The notes under the pieces were generated by a model that made no database searches, was not told the origin of the DNA, and saw only the letters and a list, made by a program, of their open reading frames with translations. A program made the translations under genes and the position numbers. Below, one piece after another: positions 28,726 through 37,495 of a stretch of DNA of 42,049 bases. The number at the start of each line of letters is the position of its first letter. The first letter of the stretch is position 1. Source of the DNA: an uncultured Lachnospiraceae bacterium (GTDB taxonomy: Bacteria > Bacillota > Clostridia > Lachnospirales > Lachnospiraceae). Location of the stretch: NCBI GenBank assembly GCA_947243855.1, contig CAMXIK010000027.1, positions 1 to 42,049 on the forward strand. The letters are read 5' to 3'.

Positions 28726-28789
28726 TTGTATACAGGTATTCAGAACGATGGCGTTCCAAAAAAGGGAGTTTTTTTGGAGCGCTTTTTTT
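28726..28789 (+). promoter_or_regulatory. Leader attenuator before glutamine synthetase (tandem hairpins plus terminator)
   Basis: Hairpin 1: TTGTAT (28726-28731) with ATTCAG (28738-28743), 6-base loop ACAGGT, one U-U mismatch. Hairpin 2: GAAC with GTTC (28743-28756), loop GATGGC; or GAACG/CGTTC with loop ATGG. Hairpin 2's 3' arm is also the start of the terminator's 5' arm (28751-28763), so the two are mutually exclusive. The terminator has a 13-bp stem (28751-28763 with 28770-28782, one G-U) and a 7-T tail (28783-28789). The layout is that of ANTAR-type antitermination leaders; the protein is not in this window. Confidence 0.65.
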
Positions 28790-28819
28790 GAAACAGAATA
28801 CCGGGATGGAGGAGAGGTT

Positions 28820-30931
28820 ATGAGCGAAGTATTCAATGTGGAAGAGATTTTTGCAAAGAACGTATTTACGCTTGGCAAGATGCAGGAGCGTCTCACAAGG
28901 AGCGCCTACAAGGAAGTGGTAAAGGTCATGAACGAGGGCGGCGAGCTTTCCATGAGCACCGCGAATATTGTTGCCAAGGCGATGAAGGATTGGGCGGTGG
29001 AGAACGGCGCGACCCACTATACGCATTGGTTCCAGCCGCTGACAGGGATCACGGCGGAGAAGCATGACGCTTTTGTGTCGCATCCGGACGAATTGGGCAA
29101 GATGCTGACAGAGTTTTCCGGCAAGGAGCTGATTAAGGGCGAGCCGGATGCGTCTTCCTTCCCGTCGGGCGGTCTGCGGGCTACTTTTGAAGCGAGAGGC
29201 TATACGGCTTGGGATATTACCTCCCCTGCATTCCTGAAAGAGTCGGGCTGCGGAACCATTCTCTGTATTCCCACCGCATTCTGCTCTTATACAGGCGAGG
29301 CATTGGATAAGAAGACGCCGCTTCTACGTTCCATGGAGGCGTTGAGCGAGCAGGCGCTGCGTATCGTGCGGCTGTTCGGCAATACGGGGGCGACAAAGGT
29401 GACGGCTTCCGTCGGGCCGGAGCAGGAGTATTTTCTGGTAGATAAAGATTTATATATGAAGAGAACGGATCTGATGTTTGCGGGCCGTACCCTTTTTGGC
29501 GCGCCGGCTCCCAAAGGACAGGAGATGGAGGATCATTACTTTGGCGTTATTAGGGAGCGCGTGGGCGAGTTCATGAAGGACCTGAACGAAGAGCTGTGGA
29601 AGCTGGGCGTGACGGCTAAGACCCAGCACAACGAGGTTGCGCCAGCGCAGCATGAGCTTGCGCCCATCTATGAGACGGCTAATATTGCGGTAGACCACAA
29701 CCAGATCGTCATGGAAACCATGAAACGGGTGGCTGTAAAACATAACATGCGTTGTTTATTACATGAAAAACCTTACGCGGGAGTCAACGGTTCCGGTAAG
29801 CACGACAACTGGTCGATTACCACAGATAACGGCGTGAACTTGTTAGACCCCGGCGAGACGCCCAACGAGAACGTGCAGTTCCTATTAGTGCTTGCCTGCA
29901 TTATGAGAGCGGTGGACGTTCATGCGGATCTGCTTCGCCAGTCTGCTTCCGATGTGGGCAACGACCACAGACTTGGCGCAAACGAAGCGCCTCCGGCAAT
30001 TATTTCCATTTTCCTCGGCGAACAGCTTGAGGATGTGGTAACCCAGTTGATTGAGACCGGCGAGGCAACTTCCGTCAAGGAGGGCGGTAAGCTTCTGACG
30101 GGTGTGAGCACACTGCCTGATTTCCAGAAGGATGCGACCGACAGAAACAGAACGTCGCCCTTCGCTTTTACCGGAAATAAATTTGAGTTTCGTATGGTTG
30201 GTTCCGCGGATTCCATTGCAAGTCCCAATACCACACTGAATGCGATTGTAGCCGAGGCTTTCTGCGAGGCGGCGGATATTCTGGAAAAGGCGGATGAAAA
30301 GGAACTGGCAATTCATGACCTGATTAAAAAATATATGTCGGAACATCAGAGAATCATCTTCAACGGCAACGGTTATTCCGACGAGTGGGTGACGGAGGCC
30401 GAAAGACGCGGACTGCCTAACATTAAGTCCATGATTGAGGCGGCGGGTACATTGACCACGGACAAAGCGGTGAAGCTGTTTGAGAAGTTTGGTATTTTCA
30501 CGAAGGTGGAATTGGAGTCCAGAGAAGAGATTATCTACGAGACTTATGCGAAGTCTATTAATATAGAAGCGCTTACCATGATCGATATGGCTGGAAAGCA
30601 GATCATCCCTGCGGTAATCCGCTATACCAAAGTTCTCGCAGATACCGTCAATGCGGTGAAGATGGCGGGCGCGGACGCTTCCACACAGGATGAGCTTCTG
30701 CAGATCGTCGGGGAGAAGCTTACGGCGATGCAGACTGCTTTGGAAAAATTGAAAAAGGCGGAGAAAGAGGCTTCCCAAATTGCGGATGCGAAGGAACAGG
30801 CGTTTTTCTACAAAGATACGGTTAAGGTTATCATGGATGAGCTGCGCGCTCCGGCGGATGAGTTGGAGATGATCGTGGATAAGGAGTATTGGCCGATTCC
30901 TACCTATGGCGAGCTGATGTTTGAGATCTAA
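28820..30931 (+). CDS. glnN: Glutamine synthetase type III (GlnN/GSIII)
   Basis: 703 residues, the length of type III enzymes, against about 450 for type I. It makes glutamine from glutamate, ammonia and ATP and is the main ammonium-assimilation step. An N-terminal GSIII-specific domain is followed by the catalytic region with [16 protein letters not shown], the conserved [16 protein letters not shown] and the ATP-region motif [17 protein letters not shown], then a GSIII-type helical C-terminus. The start is the ATG at 28820 with ggaggag 5 bases upstream; the frame runs further 5' but that part is the leader and terminator. Expression is probably set by premature termination in the leader. 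Confidence 0.95.
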   Translation: MSEVFNVEEIFAKNVFTLGKMQERLTRSAYKEVVKVMNEGGELSMSTANIVAKAMKDWAVENGATHYTHWFQPLTGITAEKHDAFVSHPDELGKMLTEFSGKELIKGEPDASSFPSGGLRATFEARGYTAWDITSPAFLKESGCGTILCIPTAFCSYTGEALDKKTPLLRSMEALSEQALRIVRLFGNTGATKVTASVGPEQEYFLVDKDLYMKRTDLMFAGRTLFGAPAPKGQEMEDHYFGVIRERVGEFMKDLNEELWKLGVTAKTQHNEVAPAQHELAPIYETANIAVDHNQIVMETMKRVAVKHNMRCLLHEKPYAGVNGSGKHDNWSITTDNGVNLLDPGETPNENVQFLLVLACIMRAVDVHADLLRQSASDVGNDHRLGANEAPPAIISIFLGEQLEDVVTQLIETGEATSVKEGGKLLTGVSTLPDFQKDATDRNRTSPFAFTGNKFEFRMVGSADSIASPNTTLNAIVAEAFCEAADILEKADEKELAIHDLIKKYMSEHQRIIFNGNGYSDEWVTEAERRGLPNIKSMIEAAGTLTTDKAVKLFEKFGIFTKVELESREEIIYETYAKSINIEALTMIDMAGKQIIPAVIRYTKVLADTVNAVKMAGADASTQDELLQIVGEKLTAMQTALEKLKKAEKEASQIADAKEQAFFYKDTVKVIMDELRAPADELEMIVDKEYWPIPTYGELMFEI

Positions 30932-30953
30932 TTACAAATTTTTAAAAAAATTA

Positions 30954-30988
30954 GGAAAAAGGGCTTGTCAAAACGCCCTTTTTCCTTT
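30954..30988 (+). terminator. Terminator of glutamine synthetase
   Basis: An 11-bp stem (GGAAAAAGGGC at 30954-30964 with GCCCTTTTTCC at 30975-30985), a 10-base loop and a short TTT tail. It lies 22 bases after the stop. The tRNA promoter -35 box sits in its loop. Confidence 0.8.
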
Positions 30989-30993
30989 ATAAT
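30965..30993 (+). promoter_or_regulatory. Promoter of tRNA-Gln
   Basis: TTGTCA (30965-30970) and a perfect TATAAT (30988-30993) are separated by 17 bases. The start would be near 31000, a few bases before the mature 5' end of the tRNA. Confidence 0.8.
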
Positions 30994-31006
30994 CGTTAAT
31001 TGTCGA

Positions 31007-31078
31007 TGGGCTATCGCCAAACGGTAAGGCAACGGACTCTGACTCCGTCATTTCAAGGTTCGAATCCTTGTAGCCCAG
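31007..31078 (+). tRNA. tRNA-Gln (anticodon CUG)
   Basis: 72 bases. The acceptor arm pairs TGGGCTA with TAGCCCA plus discriminator G. The anticodon arm is ACGGA-CTCTGAC-TCCGT, so the anticodon is CUG, reading CAG. The T arm is CAAGG-TTCGAAT-CCTTG. CCA is not encoded. It has its own promoter and terminator. Confidence 0.95.
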
Positions 31079-31084
31079 CTTATG

Positions 31085-31117
31085 ACCCCGGTGAGGAGGA
31101 TTCACCGGGGTTTCTTT
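31085..31117 (+). terminator. Terminator of tRNA-Gln
   Basis: A perfect 10-bp stem (ACCCCGGTGA at 31085-31094 with TCACCGGGGT at 31102-31111) and a 7-base loop, followed by TTCTTT. Confidence 0.85.
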
Positions 31118-31148
31118 GACTTTGGCTATCGCGCTTTTTGAAAGAAAG

Positions 31149-31157
31149 TGTTATACT
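31149..31157 (+). promoter_or_regulatory. Candidate extended -10 promoter of the hydEGF operon
   Basis: TGT followed by TATACT (31152-31157) is an extended -10 element. No convincing -35 box lies 16-18 bases upstream. It would start the message near 31164, about 60 bases before hydE. Confidence 0.4.
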
Positions 31158-31226
31158 ATACGCGTATCAGTTGAGAGGCGCGCAGTTTTTTGACCTGCAC
31201 CGGGAACGGAAGCGGCGGGAGGAACT

Positions 31227-32264
31227 ATGAAAGATTTGACAGACCGTCTCACCGCAGGCGGGGAGCTATCCGACGACGAATGGCGGTTTCTGATAGAGGG
31301 GGACTATGACAGGCGGCGTCTGTATGAAGAAGCGGACAGAGTGCGCCGGCAGTCTTACGGAACCGACGTCTATATCCGTGGACTGATTGAGATATCCAAT
31401 TTTTGCAAAAACGATTGCCTCTACTGCGGTATCCGCAGGAGCAATGGGAACGTTAAACGCTACCGCCTTTCCAAAGAGGAGATCTGCGCCTGCTGCGAGC
31501 AGGGATACGGGCTGGGGTTTCGCACCTTTGTGCTGCAGGGCGGCGAGGATTCTTACCACACGACAGAGTGGGTGGCGGAGCTTGTCTCTGCCATCAAAGA
31601 AAAATATCCGGACTGCGCGGTAACGCTCTCTTTGGGGGAGCGTCCGCAAAAGGATTATGAGATCTGGTATCAGGCAGGAGCCGACCGTTACCTTTTGCGG
31701 CATGAGACGGCGTCTCGCCCTCATTACGAAAAACTGCATCCGCCCGGACAGACTTTTGCGCACCGCATGGAATGTCTGCGGAGCCTGAAACAGATCGGTT
31801 ACCAGACTGGCGCGGGCTTTATGGTGGGTTCGCCCTTTCAGCAGACGGATGAGCTGATCGCGGATCTGCGTTTCCTACGGGAATTTCAGCCCCATATGGT
31901 AGGGATCGGGCCTTTTATCCCCCATCATGACACGCCTTTTTCGGACAAACCGCAGGGAAGTCTGGAACGCACGCTTACGATGGTGGCGCTCACCAGACTG
32001 GTACTTCCGAGGACGCTGCTTCCAGCGACGACAGCTTTGGGCACCATCCATCCGGAAGGGCGGGAAATGGGATTAAAAGCGGGCGCGAATGTGGTGATGC
32101 CGAATTTGTCTCCTGTGGCAGTGCGCGGGCAGTATAGTCTTTATGATAACAAGGCGTGTACCGGACAGGAGGCGGCGGAAGGGTTGGCGGCGCTTAAGAA
32201 AAGCGTGGCGCAGGCGGGTTACCGGGTGGTGGTCGGCCGGGGAGACTATTTAGAAAGAAGGTAA
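31227..32264 (+). CDS. hydE: [FeFe]-hydrogenase H-cluster radical SAM maturase HydE
   Basis: 345-residue radical-SAM enzyme needed to build the dithiolate bridge of the di-iron site of [FeFe]-hydrogenase. The cluster cysteines are Cys60, Cys64 and Cys67 in CKNDCLYCGIRR. The rest matches a BioB-like barrel, with FVLQGGEDSYHT, YLLRHETASRPHYEKLHP and a GPFIPHHDTPF loop typical of HydE. It is the first of three maturase genes, with ggagg upstream of its ATG. No hydrogenase structural gene is in the window, so the target enzyme is encoded elsewhere. Confidence 0.95.
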   Translation: MKDLTDRLTAGGELSDDEWRFLIEGDYDRRRLYEEADRVRRQSYGTDVYIRGLIEISNFCKNDCLYCGIRRSNGNVKRYRLSKEEICACCEQGYGLGFRTFVLQGGEDSYHTTEWVAELVSAIKEKYPDCAVTLSLGERPQKDYEIWYQAGADRYLLRHETASRPHYEKLHPPGQTFAHRMECLRSLKQIGYQTGAGFMVGSPFQQTDELIADLRFLREFQPHMVGIGPFIPHHDTPFSDKPQGSLERTLTMVALTRLVLPRTLLPATTALGTIHPEGREMGLKAGANVVMPNLSPVAVRGQYSLYDNKACTGQEAAEGLAALKKSVAQAGYRVVVGRGDYLERR

Positions 32265-32269
32265 AACAA

Positions 32270-33709
32270 ATGTACGATCCGAAATCAATGTGTGCAGACG
32301 ATTTTATCAATCATGGAGAGATTCTGGAAACATTGGAGTATGCCCAGAAAAATAAGGACAATATGGCTTTGATCAATGAGATACTGGACAAAGCGCGTCC
32401 GAAAAGAGAAGGAAATTCTACCGTATGCGCGGGACTGTCCCACAGGGAAGCGTCGGTGCTTCTGGCTTGTGAGGACAAGGAGGTACTTGAGAATATTTAT
32501 GCTTTGGCGGAGGAGATCAAGCTGGCTTATTACGGTAACAGAATCGTTATTTTCGCGCCGCTCTATCTGTCAAACTATTGTGTGAACGGCTGCGTTTACT
32601 GTCCTTATCACATGAAAAATAAGAACATTCCCCGAAAGAAGCTGACGCAGGAGGAAGTGAAGCAGGAGGTAATCGCGTTACAGGATATGGGCCATAAGCG
32701 GCTTGCCATCGAGGCGGGGGAAGATCCGGTCAACAATCCGATCGAGTATATTTTAGAGTGTATCAAGACGATTTATTCAATTAATCATAAAAACGGGGCC
32801 ATCCGCCGCGTCAATGTCAATATTGCGGCTACTACGGTGGAGGAGTACCGCATGTTGAAGGAGGCGGGAATCGGCACCTATATTCTTTTTCAGGAAACTT
32901 ATCACAAGGAGAGCTATTTGAAACTTCATCCTACCGGGCCGAAGCATGATTACAATTACCATACCGAGGCGATGGACCGGGCCATGGAGGGAGGCATCGA
33001 CGACGTAGGTCTGGGCGTGCTGTTTGGTCTGGAATTATATAAGTATGAGTTTGCAGGACTTCTCATGCATGCGGAGCATCTGGAAGCCGTTCACGGCGTA
33101 GGGCCGCATACTATCAGCGTGCCGCGTATCAAACATGCGGACGATATCGATCCGTCGGCTTTCGACAATGGCATCGACGACGAAATATTTGCGAAAATCT
33201 GCGCGTTGATCCGTATCGCCGTTCCCTATACGGGGATGATTATTTCCACAAGAGAGAGTCAGGCGGTGCGGGAGAAGGTGATTCGTCTGGGCGTATCGCA
33301 GATTTCCGGCGCATCCAGAACTTCCGTGGGCGGTTATACCGAGGAGGAACGCCCCACCGATACGGAGCAGTTTGACGTGTCGGATCAGCGGTCGCTGGAC
33401 GAGGTCATAAAGTGGCTGATGGAAATGGGATATATCCCTTCCTTCTGTACGGCTTGTTACCGTGAGGGCAGGACGGGAGACCGTTTCATGAGCCTGTGTA
33501 AGACGGGACAGATTCAGAATTGCTGCCATCCCAATGCGCTGATGACTCTCAAAGAGTTTCTGATGGACTATGCTTCCGAAGAGACAAAGGCGATCGGGGA
33601 AGCATTGATTCAGGCGGAACTGGCCAATATTCCGAAGGAGCAGGTAAGGGAGATTGCGAAAGATCATCTGAAAAAGATTGAGGAAGGGATACGGGATTTC
33701 CGCTTTTGA
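32270..33709 (+). CDS. hydG: [FeFe]-hydrogenase H-cluster radical SAM maturase HydG
   Basis: 479 residues. HydG splits tyrosine and yields the CO and CN ligands of the H-cluster as an Fe-CO-CN synthon. The radical-SAM cluster cysteines are Cys104, Cys108 and Cys111 (CVNGCVYC). The C-terminal auxiliary cluster has the expected Cys-x2-Cys-x22-Cys spacing, starting at FCTACYREG. These separate it from ThiH. It starts 5 bases after hydE stops, so the two are co-transcribed. Confidence 0.96.
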   Translation: MYDPKSMCADDFINHGEILETLEYAQKNKDNMALINEILDKARPKREGNSTVCAGLSHREASVLLACEDKEVLENIYALAEEIKLAYYGNRIVIFAPLYLSNYCVNGCVYCPYHMKNKNIPRKKLTQEEVKQEVIALQDMGHKRLAIEAGEDPVNNPIEYILECIKTIYSINHKNGAIRRVNVNIAATTVEEYRMLKEAGIGTYILFQETYHKESYLKLHPTGPKHDYNYHTEAMDRAMEGGIDDVGLGVLFGLELYKYEFAGLLMHAEHLEAVHGVGPHTISVPRIKHADDIDPSAFDNGIDDEIFAKICALIRIAVPYTGMIISTRESQAVREKVIRLGVSQISGASRTSVGGYTEEERPTDTEQFDVSDQRSLDEVIKWLMEMGYIPSFCTACYREGRTGDRFMSLCKTGQIQNCCHPNALMTLKEFLMDYASEETKAIGEALIQAELANIPKEQVREIAKDHLKKIEEGIRDFRF

Positions 33710-33738
33710 TACAGTAGTAGAAAGGACAGCGTAAGGAT

Positions 33739-34926
33739 ATGGGCATGAACGACACCCCCTCGGGGGAACGAATACATATCGGCTTTTTCGGAAAGCGAAA
33801 CGCAGGAAAGTCCAGTCTCTTAAATGCGGTGACAGGACAGGAACTGGCGGTGGTTTCGGAGACGGAGGGGACGACCACAGACCCGGTGTATAAAGCGATG
33901 GAGCTTTTGCCTTTGGGGCCGGTTATGCTGATTGACACGCCCGGTTTTGACGACGAGGGAGCGCTTGGGGAACAGCGTGTGAAAAAGACACGTCAGGTAC
34001 TGGAAAAGACAGATATCGCGGTTTTGGTGGCGGACGCTTCCACAGGGATGACGGCCTGCGACGAGGAGCTGGCCGCACTTTTTAAAGAGCATGAAATTCC
34101 CTGTATCATGGTGTTTAACAAGTCCGATCAAACGGACGGGCACAGCAAAGAGAATAAAATAACAAATGTTATATACGTGAGCGCCAAAACGGGAGAGGGC
34201 GTGCGGGCGTTGAAGGAAAAACTGGCGGCGATGCGTCCCAATCAGGAAGAAAAGCATCTGGCGGCGGATCTCGTAAAGCCTTTGGATACGGTAGTGCTGG
34301 TGGTGCCCATTGATTCGGCGGCGCCCAAGGGGAGACTGATTCTTCCGCAGCAGCAGGCCATAAGGGATCTGTTGGAGGCGGGCGCGGTTGTGATGGTAAC
34401 GCGGGAGAGCGAGCTGGCACAGACTCTTGCGAAATTAAAGGAGAAACCAGCGTTTGTCATTACGGACAGTCAGGCTTTTGAGGAAGTGGCGGCCATTGTG
34501 CCGGCGGATATTCCCCTTACTTCTTTTTCAATTTTAATGGCCCGCTACAAAGGATTCCTGAAAATGGCGGTGGAGGGCGTGAAAGCCATCGACGGCTTGA
34601 AGGACGGGGATCGCGTGCTGATTGCCGAAGGGTGTACGCATCATAGGCAGTGCGACGATATCGGGACGGTGAAGATACCCCGTTTTCTGAAAAAGTACAC
34701 GGGAAAAGAGCTTGTGATAGAGACTGCGTCCGGTACGGGCTTTCCCGAGGACCTTACGCCCTATGCGCTGGTGATTCACTGCGGCGGGTGTATGCTGAAT
34801 GAGCGGGAAGTGCTGCGGCGCATGCGTTTTGCTGGGAGTCAGGGTGTGCCGGTTACGAATTATGGAATTGCCATTGCGCAGATGAAGGGGATTCTTGGAA
34901 GGAGTATCGAACATGTACACATTTGA
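33739..34926 (+). CDS. hydF: [FeFe]-hydrogenase H-cluster maturation GTPase HydF
   Basis: 395 residues. HydF is the scaffold on which the di-iron subcluster is assembled and passed to apo-hydrogenase. The GTPase domain has the P-loop GKRNAGKS (residues 18-25), DTPGFDDEG and NKSD. The C-terminal [4Fe-4S] domain shows the family ligands CTHH (Cys299, His301) and HCGGC (347-351). The last 14 bases overlap the next gene. The start is the ATG at 33739; a second ATG is three codons on. Confidence 0.96.
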   Translation: MGMNDTPSGERIHIGFFGKRNAGKSSLLNAVTGQELAVVSETEGTTTDPVYKAMELLPLGPVMLIDTPGFDDEGALGEQRVKKTRQVLEKTDIAVLVADASTGMTACDEELAALFKEHEIPCIMVFNKSDQTDGHSKENKITNVIYVSAKTGEGVRALKEKLAAMRPNQEEKHLAADLVKPLDTVVLVVPIDSAAPKGRLILPQQQAIRDLLEAGAVVMVTRESELAQTLAKLKEKPAFVITDSQAFEEVAAIVPADIPLTSFSILMARYKGFLKMAVEGVKAIDGLKDGDRVLIAEGCTHHRQCDDIGTVKIPRFLKKYTGKELVIETASGTGFPEDLTPYALVIHCGGCMLNEREVLRRMRFAGSQGVPVTNYGIAIAQMKGILGRSIEHVHI

Positions 34927-35629
34927 CGGCAGAGTGCGGTATAGCGAGGTGGGAGAGGACGGCCGTATGAGCTTACAGTCCCTTCTGGATTATTTTCAGG
35001 ACTGTTCCACCTTCCACTCGGAGGATATTGGACTGGGGATGGAATACTTAAAGGAGCTGGGGCAGGTGTGGCTTTTGTCGGCATGGCAGATCTGCATTGA
35101 CAGGTATCCGAGGCTGAGCGAACGCATTGTGATCGGAACGGCGCCCTATGAGTTCCGGGGATTTATCGGATGCCGTAATTTCCTGATGAAGACGTTGGAA
35201 GGGGAAGTGCTGGCCTATGCCAATTCCATATGGACGCTTTTGGACAGAAAGACGATGCGGCCCGCAAAGCCCAGCCAGAAAATGTTGGATGGATATGTGG
35301 TGGAAGAGAAATACCCGATGGATTACGCGCCGAGAAAAATCGCGGTGCCTGCGGACGGAAAAGCGCTGGAATCCTTTACCGTAAAGCCCCATCATCTGGA
35401 TACCAATCATCATGTCAATAACGGACAGTATGTGCGCATGGCAATGGACTGTATTCCGGGCGATTTTACCATTCGGCAGCTTCGCGTGGAATATCGAAAA
35501 CAGGCGCTTTTGGGAGACGAAATCTATCCGGTGGCGGCTGTGGGAGAAGAAGGAAACCGGTACACGGTCTCCCTGAATCAAGAGGACGGGACGCCGTACA
35601 GTATCGTGGAGTTTACAATAGGGCAGTAA
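34913..35629 (+). CDS. Acyl-[acyl-carrier-protein] thioesterase (FatA/FatB family)
   Basis: 238-residue cytoplasmic double-hotdog enzyme that releases fatty acids from acyl-ACP and so sets chain length. The first hotdog half has SLLDYFQDCSTFHSEDIGLG, the second begins HHLDTNHHVNNGQYVRMAMD, where Asn and His fit the thioesterase active site. I start it at the ATG at 34913, with ggaaggag 8 bases upstream, inside the 3' end of hydF, which suggests translational coupling. A link between the hydrogenase maturases and lipid release is not obvious; shared transcription may be housekeeping. Confidence 0.88.
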   Translation: MYTFDGRVRYSEVGEDGRMSLQSLLDYFQDCSTFHSEDIGLGMEYLKELGQVWLLSAWQICIDRYPRLSERIVIGTAPYEFRGFIGCRNFLMKTLEGEVLAYANSIWTLLDRKTMRPAKPSQKMLDGYVVEEKYPMDYAPRKIAVPADGKALESFTVKPHHLDTNHHVNNGQYVRMAMDCIPGDFTIRQLRVEYRKQALLGDEIYPVAAVGEEGNRYTVSLNQEDGTPYSIVEFTIGQ

Positions 35630-35641
35630 AAAGGTGGAAAA

Positions 35642-36481
35642 ATGATTCAATTAGGTGAAATACAAGTATTGCAGATTGCAAAGAAAGTGGACTTCGGCGT
35701 TTATTTATATGACGGGGAGAATCAGGAGGAGCGCGTGCTTCTGCCCGGGAAACAAGTGCCCGAGGGGGCGGAATGCGGCGATGAAATCGAGGTTTTTGTA
35801 TACAGAGATTCCAAAGACAGACTGATTGCCACCACCAACAGGCCGAAGATTACCCTGCACGGTGTAGAGCGGCTGCGCGTGGCGCAGGTGGGAAAGATTG
35901 GGGCGTTTTTGGATTGGGGCTTGGAAAAAGACCTTCTTTTGCCGTTCAAAGAACAGACCAGAAGAGTGTCGGCGGGGGAGGAATGCCTGGTGGCGCTCTA
36001 TATTGACAAGTCGAACAGACTCTGCGCTACCATGAACGTATATCCGTATCTAAAAAATAACAGTAGTTACAAAAAGGACGACCGGGTGAGTGGAACGGTT
36101 TACGAGATCAGCCAGAATTTCGGGGCCTTTGTGGCGGTGGACGATCAGTATTCAGGGCTGATCCCCAAACGTGAGCTTTTTAGTTCGGTTGAGGTGGGCA
36201 ACACAGTGAATGCCCGTGTCACAGCGGTAAAAGAGGACGGCAAGCTGGATCTGAGCATACGGGAAAAGGCGTATTTGCAGATTGCAGCGGACGCGGAGAA
36301 GGTACTGCAGGTGATTGACAGCTTCGACGGAGCGCTTCCCTTCAACGATAAAGCGTCTCCGGAGGTGATTCGCCGGGAAATGCAGATGAGCAAGAACGAG
36401 TTTAAGAGAGCGGTCGGGAAGCTGTTGAAAGCAGGGAAAATTACCATAACGGAGAAAGCGATAAGAAGGAATGACGATTAA
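35642..36481 (+). CDS. cvfB: CvfB family S1-domain RNA-binding protein
   Basis: 279 residues. Several S1-like OB folds follow each other: an N-terminal one (GEIQVLQIAKKVDFGVYLYD), a second around RVAQVGKIGAFLDWGLEKDLLLP, and a third around VSGTVYEISQNFGAFVAVDD. A C-terminal winged-helix segment ends KAGKITITEKAIRR. This is the domain order of CvfB, an RNA-binding regulator of virulence factors and stress in staphylococci. Regulatory target here unknown. It overlaps the following gene by 11 bases. Confidence 0.88.
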   Translation: MIQLGEIQVLQIAKKVDFGVYLYDGENQEERVLLPGKQVPEGAECGDEIEVFVYRDSKDRLIATTNRPKITLHGVERLRVAQVGKIGAFLDWGLEKDLLLPFKEQTRRVSAGEECLVALYIDKSNRLCATMNVYPYLKNNSSYKKDDRVSGTVYEISQNFGAFVAVDDQYSGLIPKRELFSSVEVGNTVNARVTAVKEDGKLDLSIREKAYLQIAADAEKVLQVIDSFDGALPFNDKASPEVIRREMQMSKNEFKRAVGKLLKAGKITITEKAIRRNDD

Positions 36482-37430
36482 AAGAGTAAATTGGCTGTTT
36501 TTAACGATTGTACTGGTGCATATCGTAATAACGCTGTCTTTGGGATTTTTGGGGAACAGGATTGCGATCGGTACTTTTTTTAGTTTTCTTTTGGCACAGG
36601 GAATTGTGATCGTGCCTACGCTGGCGTTCCTGTATGCTTTTGAGCGCACGGACCGGGGGACTGCCGGCTTTCACAAGGTAAAGATTTCCACCCTTCTTAT
36701 GATCGAGCTGTGTACCTTTTTGATGATGCCGCTCGTTGTTGTGTGTAACGCCGTGACCTTATTTTTTACGGAAAATACCATGGTATCTATGGAGGGGAGT
36801 ATTCTGCAGATCCCGTTTCCGGCCATGTTTTTCATGATTGGAATCTTGGGGCCGTTTTGCGAAGAGTTTGTTTTCAGGGGCGTATTTTACAGAAGCTACA
36901 GGAGAGGCGGAGAGAGAAAGGATGACACGCATGTAAAAGGGCCAAGCTATGGAATCCGGGCGATTCTTCTGTCTTCACTTCTTTTCGGATTGATGCATAT
37001 GAATGTGAATCAGGCGCTTTATGCCTTTGTAATAGGGATTTTTCTGGCGCTTTTGGTGGAGGCGGCGGGCAGCCTTTGGGCGTCCGTCTTCTGCCATATG
37101 TTTTTTAATTCCATCGAGGTTGTTTTGATGTACGCGTCGAAATGGTTATCGCATGGCAGCTACGGACAGGCGTCAGCGAAGATTGGAACGCGGGAGCTGC
37201 AGGCGGCGCTCTCGGTTTATTTAGTCATTGCCGCTGTCACGACGCCGATAGCTGGCTGTATCATTGTATGGATAGCCAAGAATGAGGGAAGGCAGCAGGC
37301 TTTCGCGGCGCTGTTTTCAAGGCGGAAGAATCCAGAGAAAGAGCAGCCGCAGTATTTTTTGAGCATTCCCTTGATTGTGGCCATTGTGCTCTGCGTTGGC
37401 TATATGGTGTGTCTGGAAATTTTTAGGTAG
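36471..37430 (+). CDS. CPBP family intramembrane glutamic endopeptidase
   Basis: 319 residues with about eight membrane segments. Motif 1 is FCEEFVFRG, with Glu131, Glu132 and Arg136. Motif 2 is FGLMHMN, with His176, and motif 3 is CHMFFNS, with His209 and Asn213. These are the catalytic residues of the CAAX-protease/bacteriocin-processing (Abi/CPBP) family. Substrate unknown; members are linked to bacteriocin immunity, protein processing or envelope stress. The start overlaps the cvfB stop. No terminator on this strand is clear; the hairpin at 37458-37487 has its T-run on the other strand. Confidence 0.9.
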   Translation: MTIKRVNWLFLTIVLVHIVITLSLGFLGNRIAIGTFFSFLLAQGIVIVPTLAFLYAFERTDRGTAGFHKVKISTLLMIELCTFLMMPLVVVCNAVTLFFTENTMVSMEGSILQIPFPAMFFMIGILGPFCEEFVFRGVFYRSYRRGGERKDDTHVKGPSYGIRAILLSSLLFGLMHMNVNQALYAFVIGIFLALLVEAAGSLWASVFCHMFFNSIEVVLMYASKWLSHGSYGQASAKIGTRELQAALSVYLVIAAVTTPIAGCIIVWIAKNEGRQQAFAALFSRRKNPEKEQPQYFLSIPLIVAIVLCVGYMVCLEIFR

Positions 37431-37452
37431 TGGAAATGGATAAGCAGACTCG

Positions 37453-37487
37453 AAAAAATAACGGCTATCTGTGGAGATAGCCGTTAT
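37453..37487 (-). terminator. Terminator of the yjfB-like gene
   Basis: A perfect 13-bp stem (37458-37470 with 37475-37487) and a 4-base loop, preceded by an A6 run, which gives a U-run on the - strand. It lies 8 bases past the yjfB-like stop. A second use for the + strand is weak, since CTCGTGTG follows on that side. Confidence 0.85.
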
Positions 37488-37495
37488 CTCGTGTG

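Noticed and set aside
28748..28819. Extended N-terminus for glutamine synthetase
   Set aside because: These in-frame codons are made of the leader terminator; the strong ribosome site is before the ATG at 28820.
29885..30778. Long - strand open frame of 297 codons opposite glutamine synthetase
   Set aside because: Shadow of the conserved GSIII coding sequence.
37458..37487. This hairpin as a terminator for the + strand CPBP protease gene
   Set aside because: The T-run is on the - strand side only; CTCGTGTG follows on the + strand.
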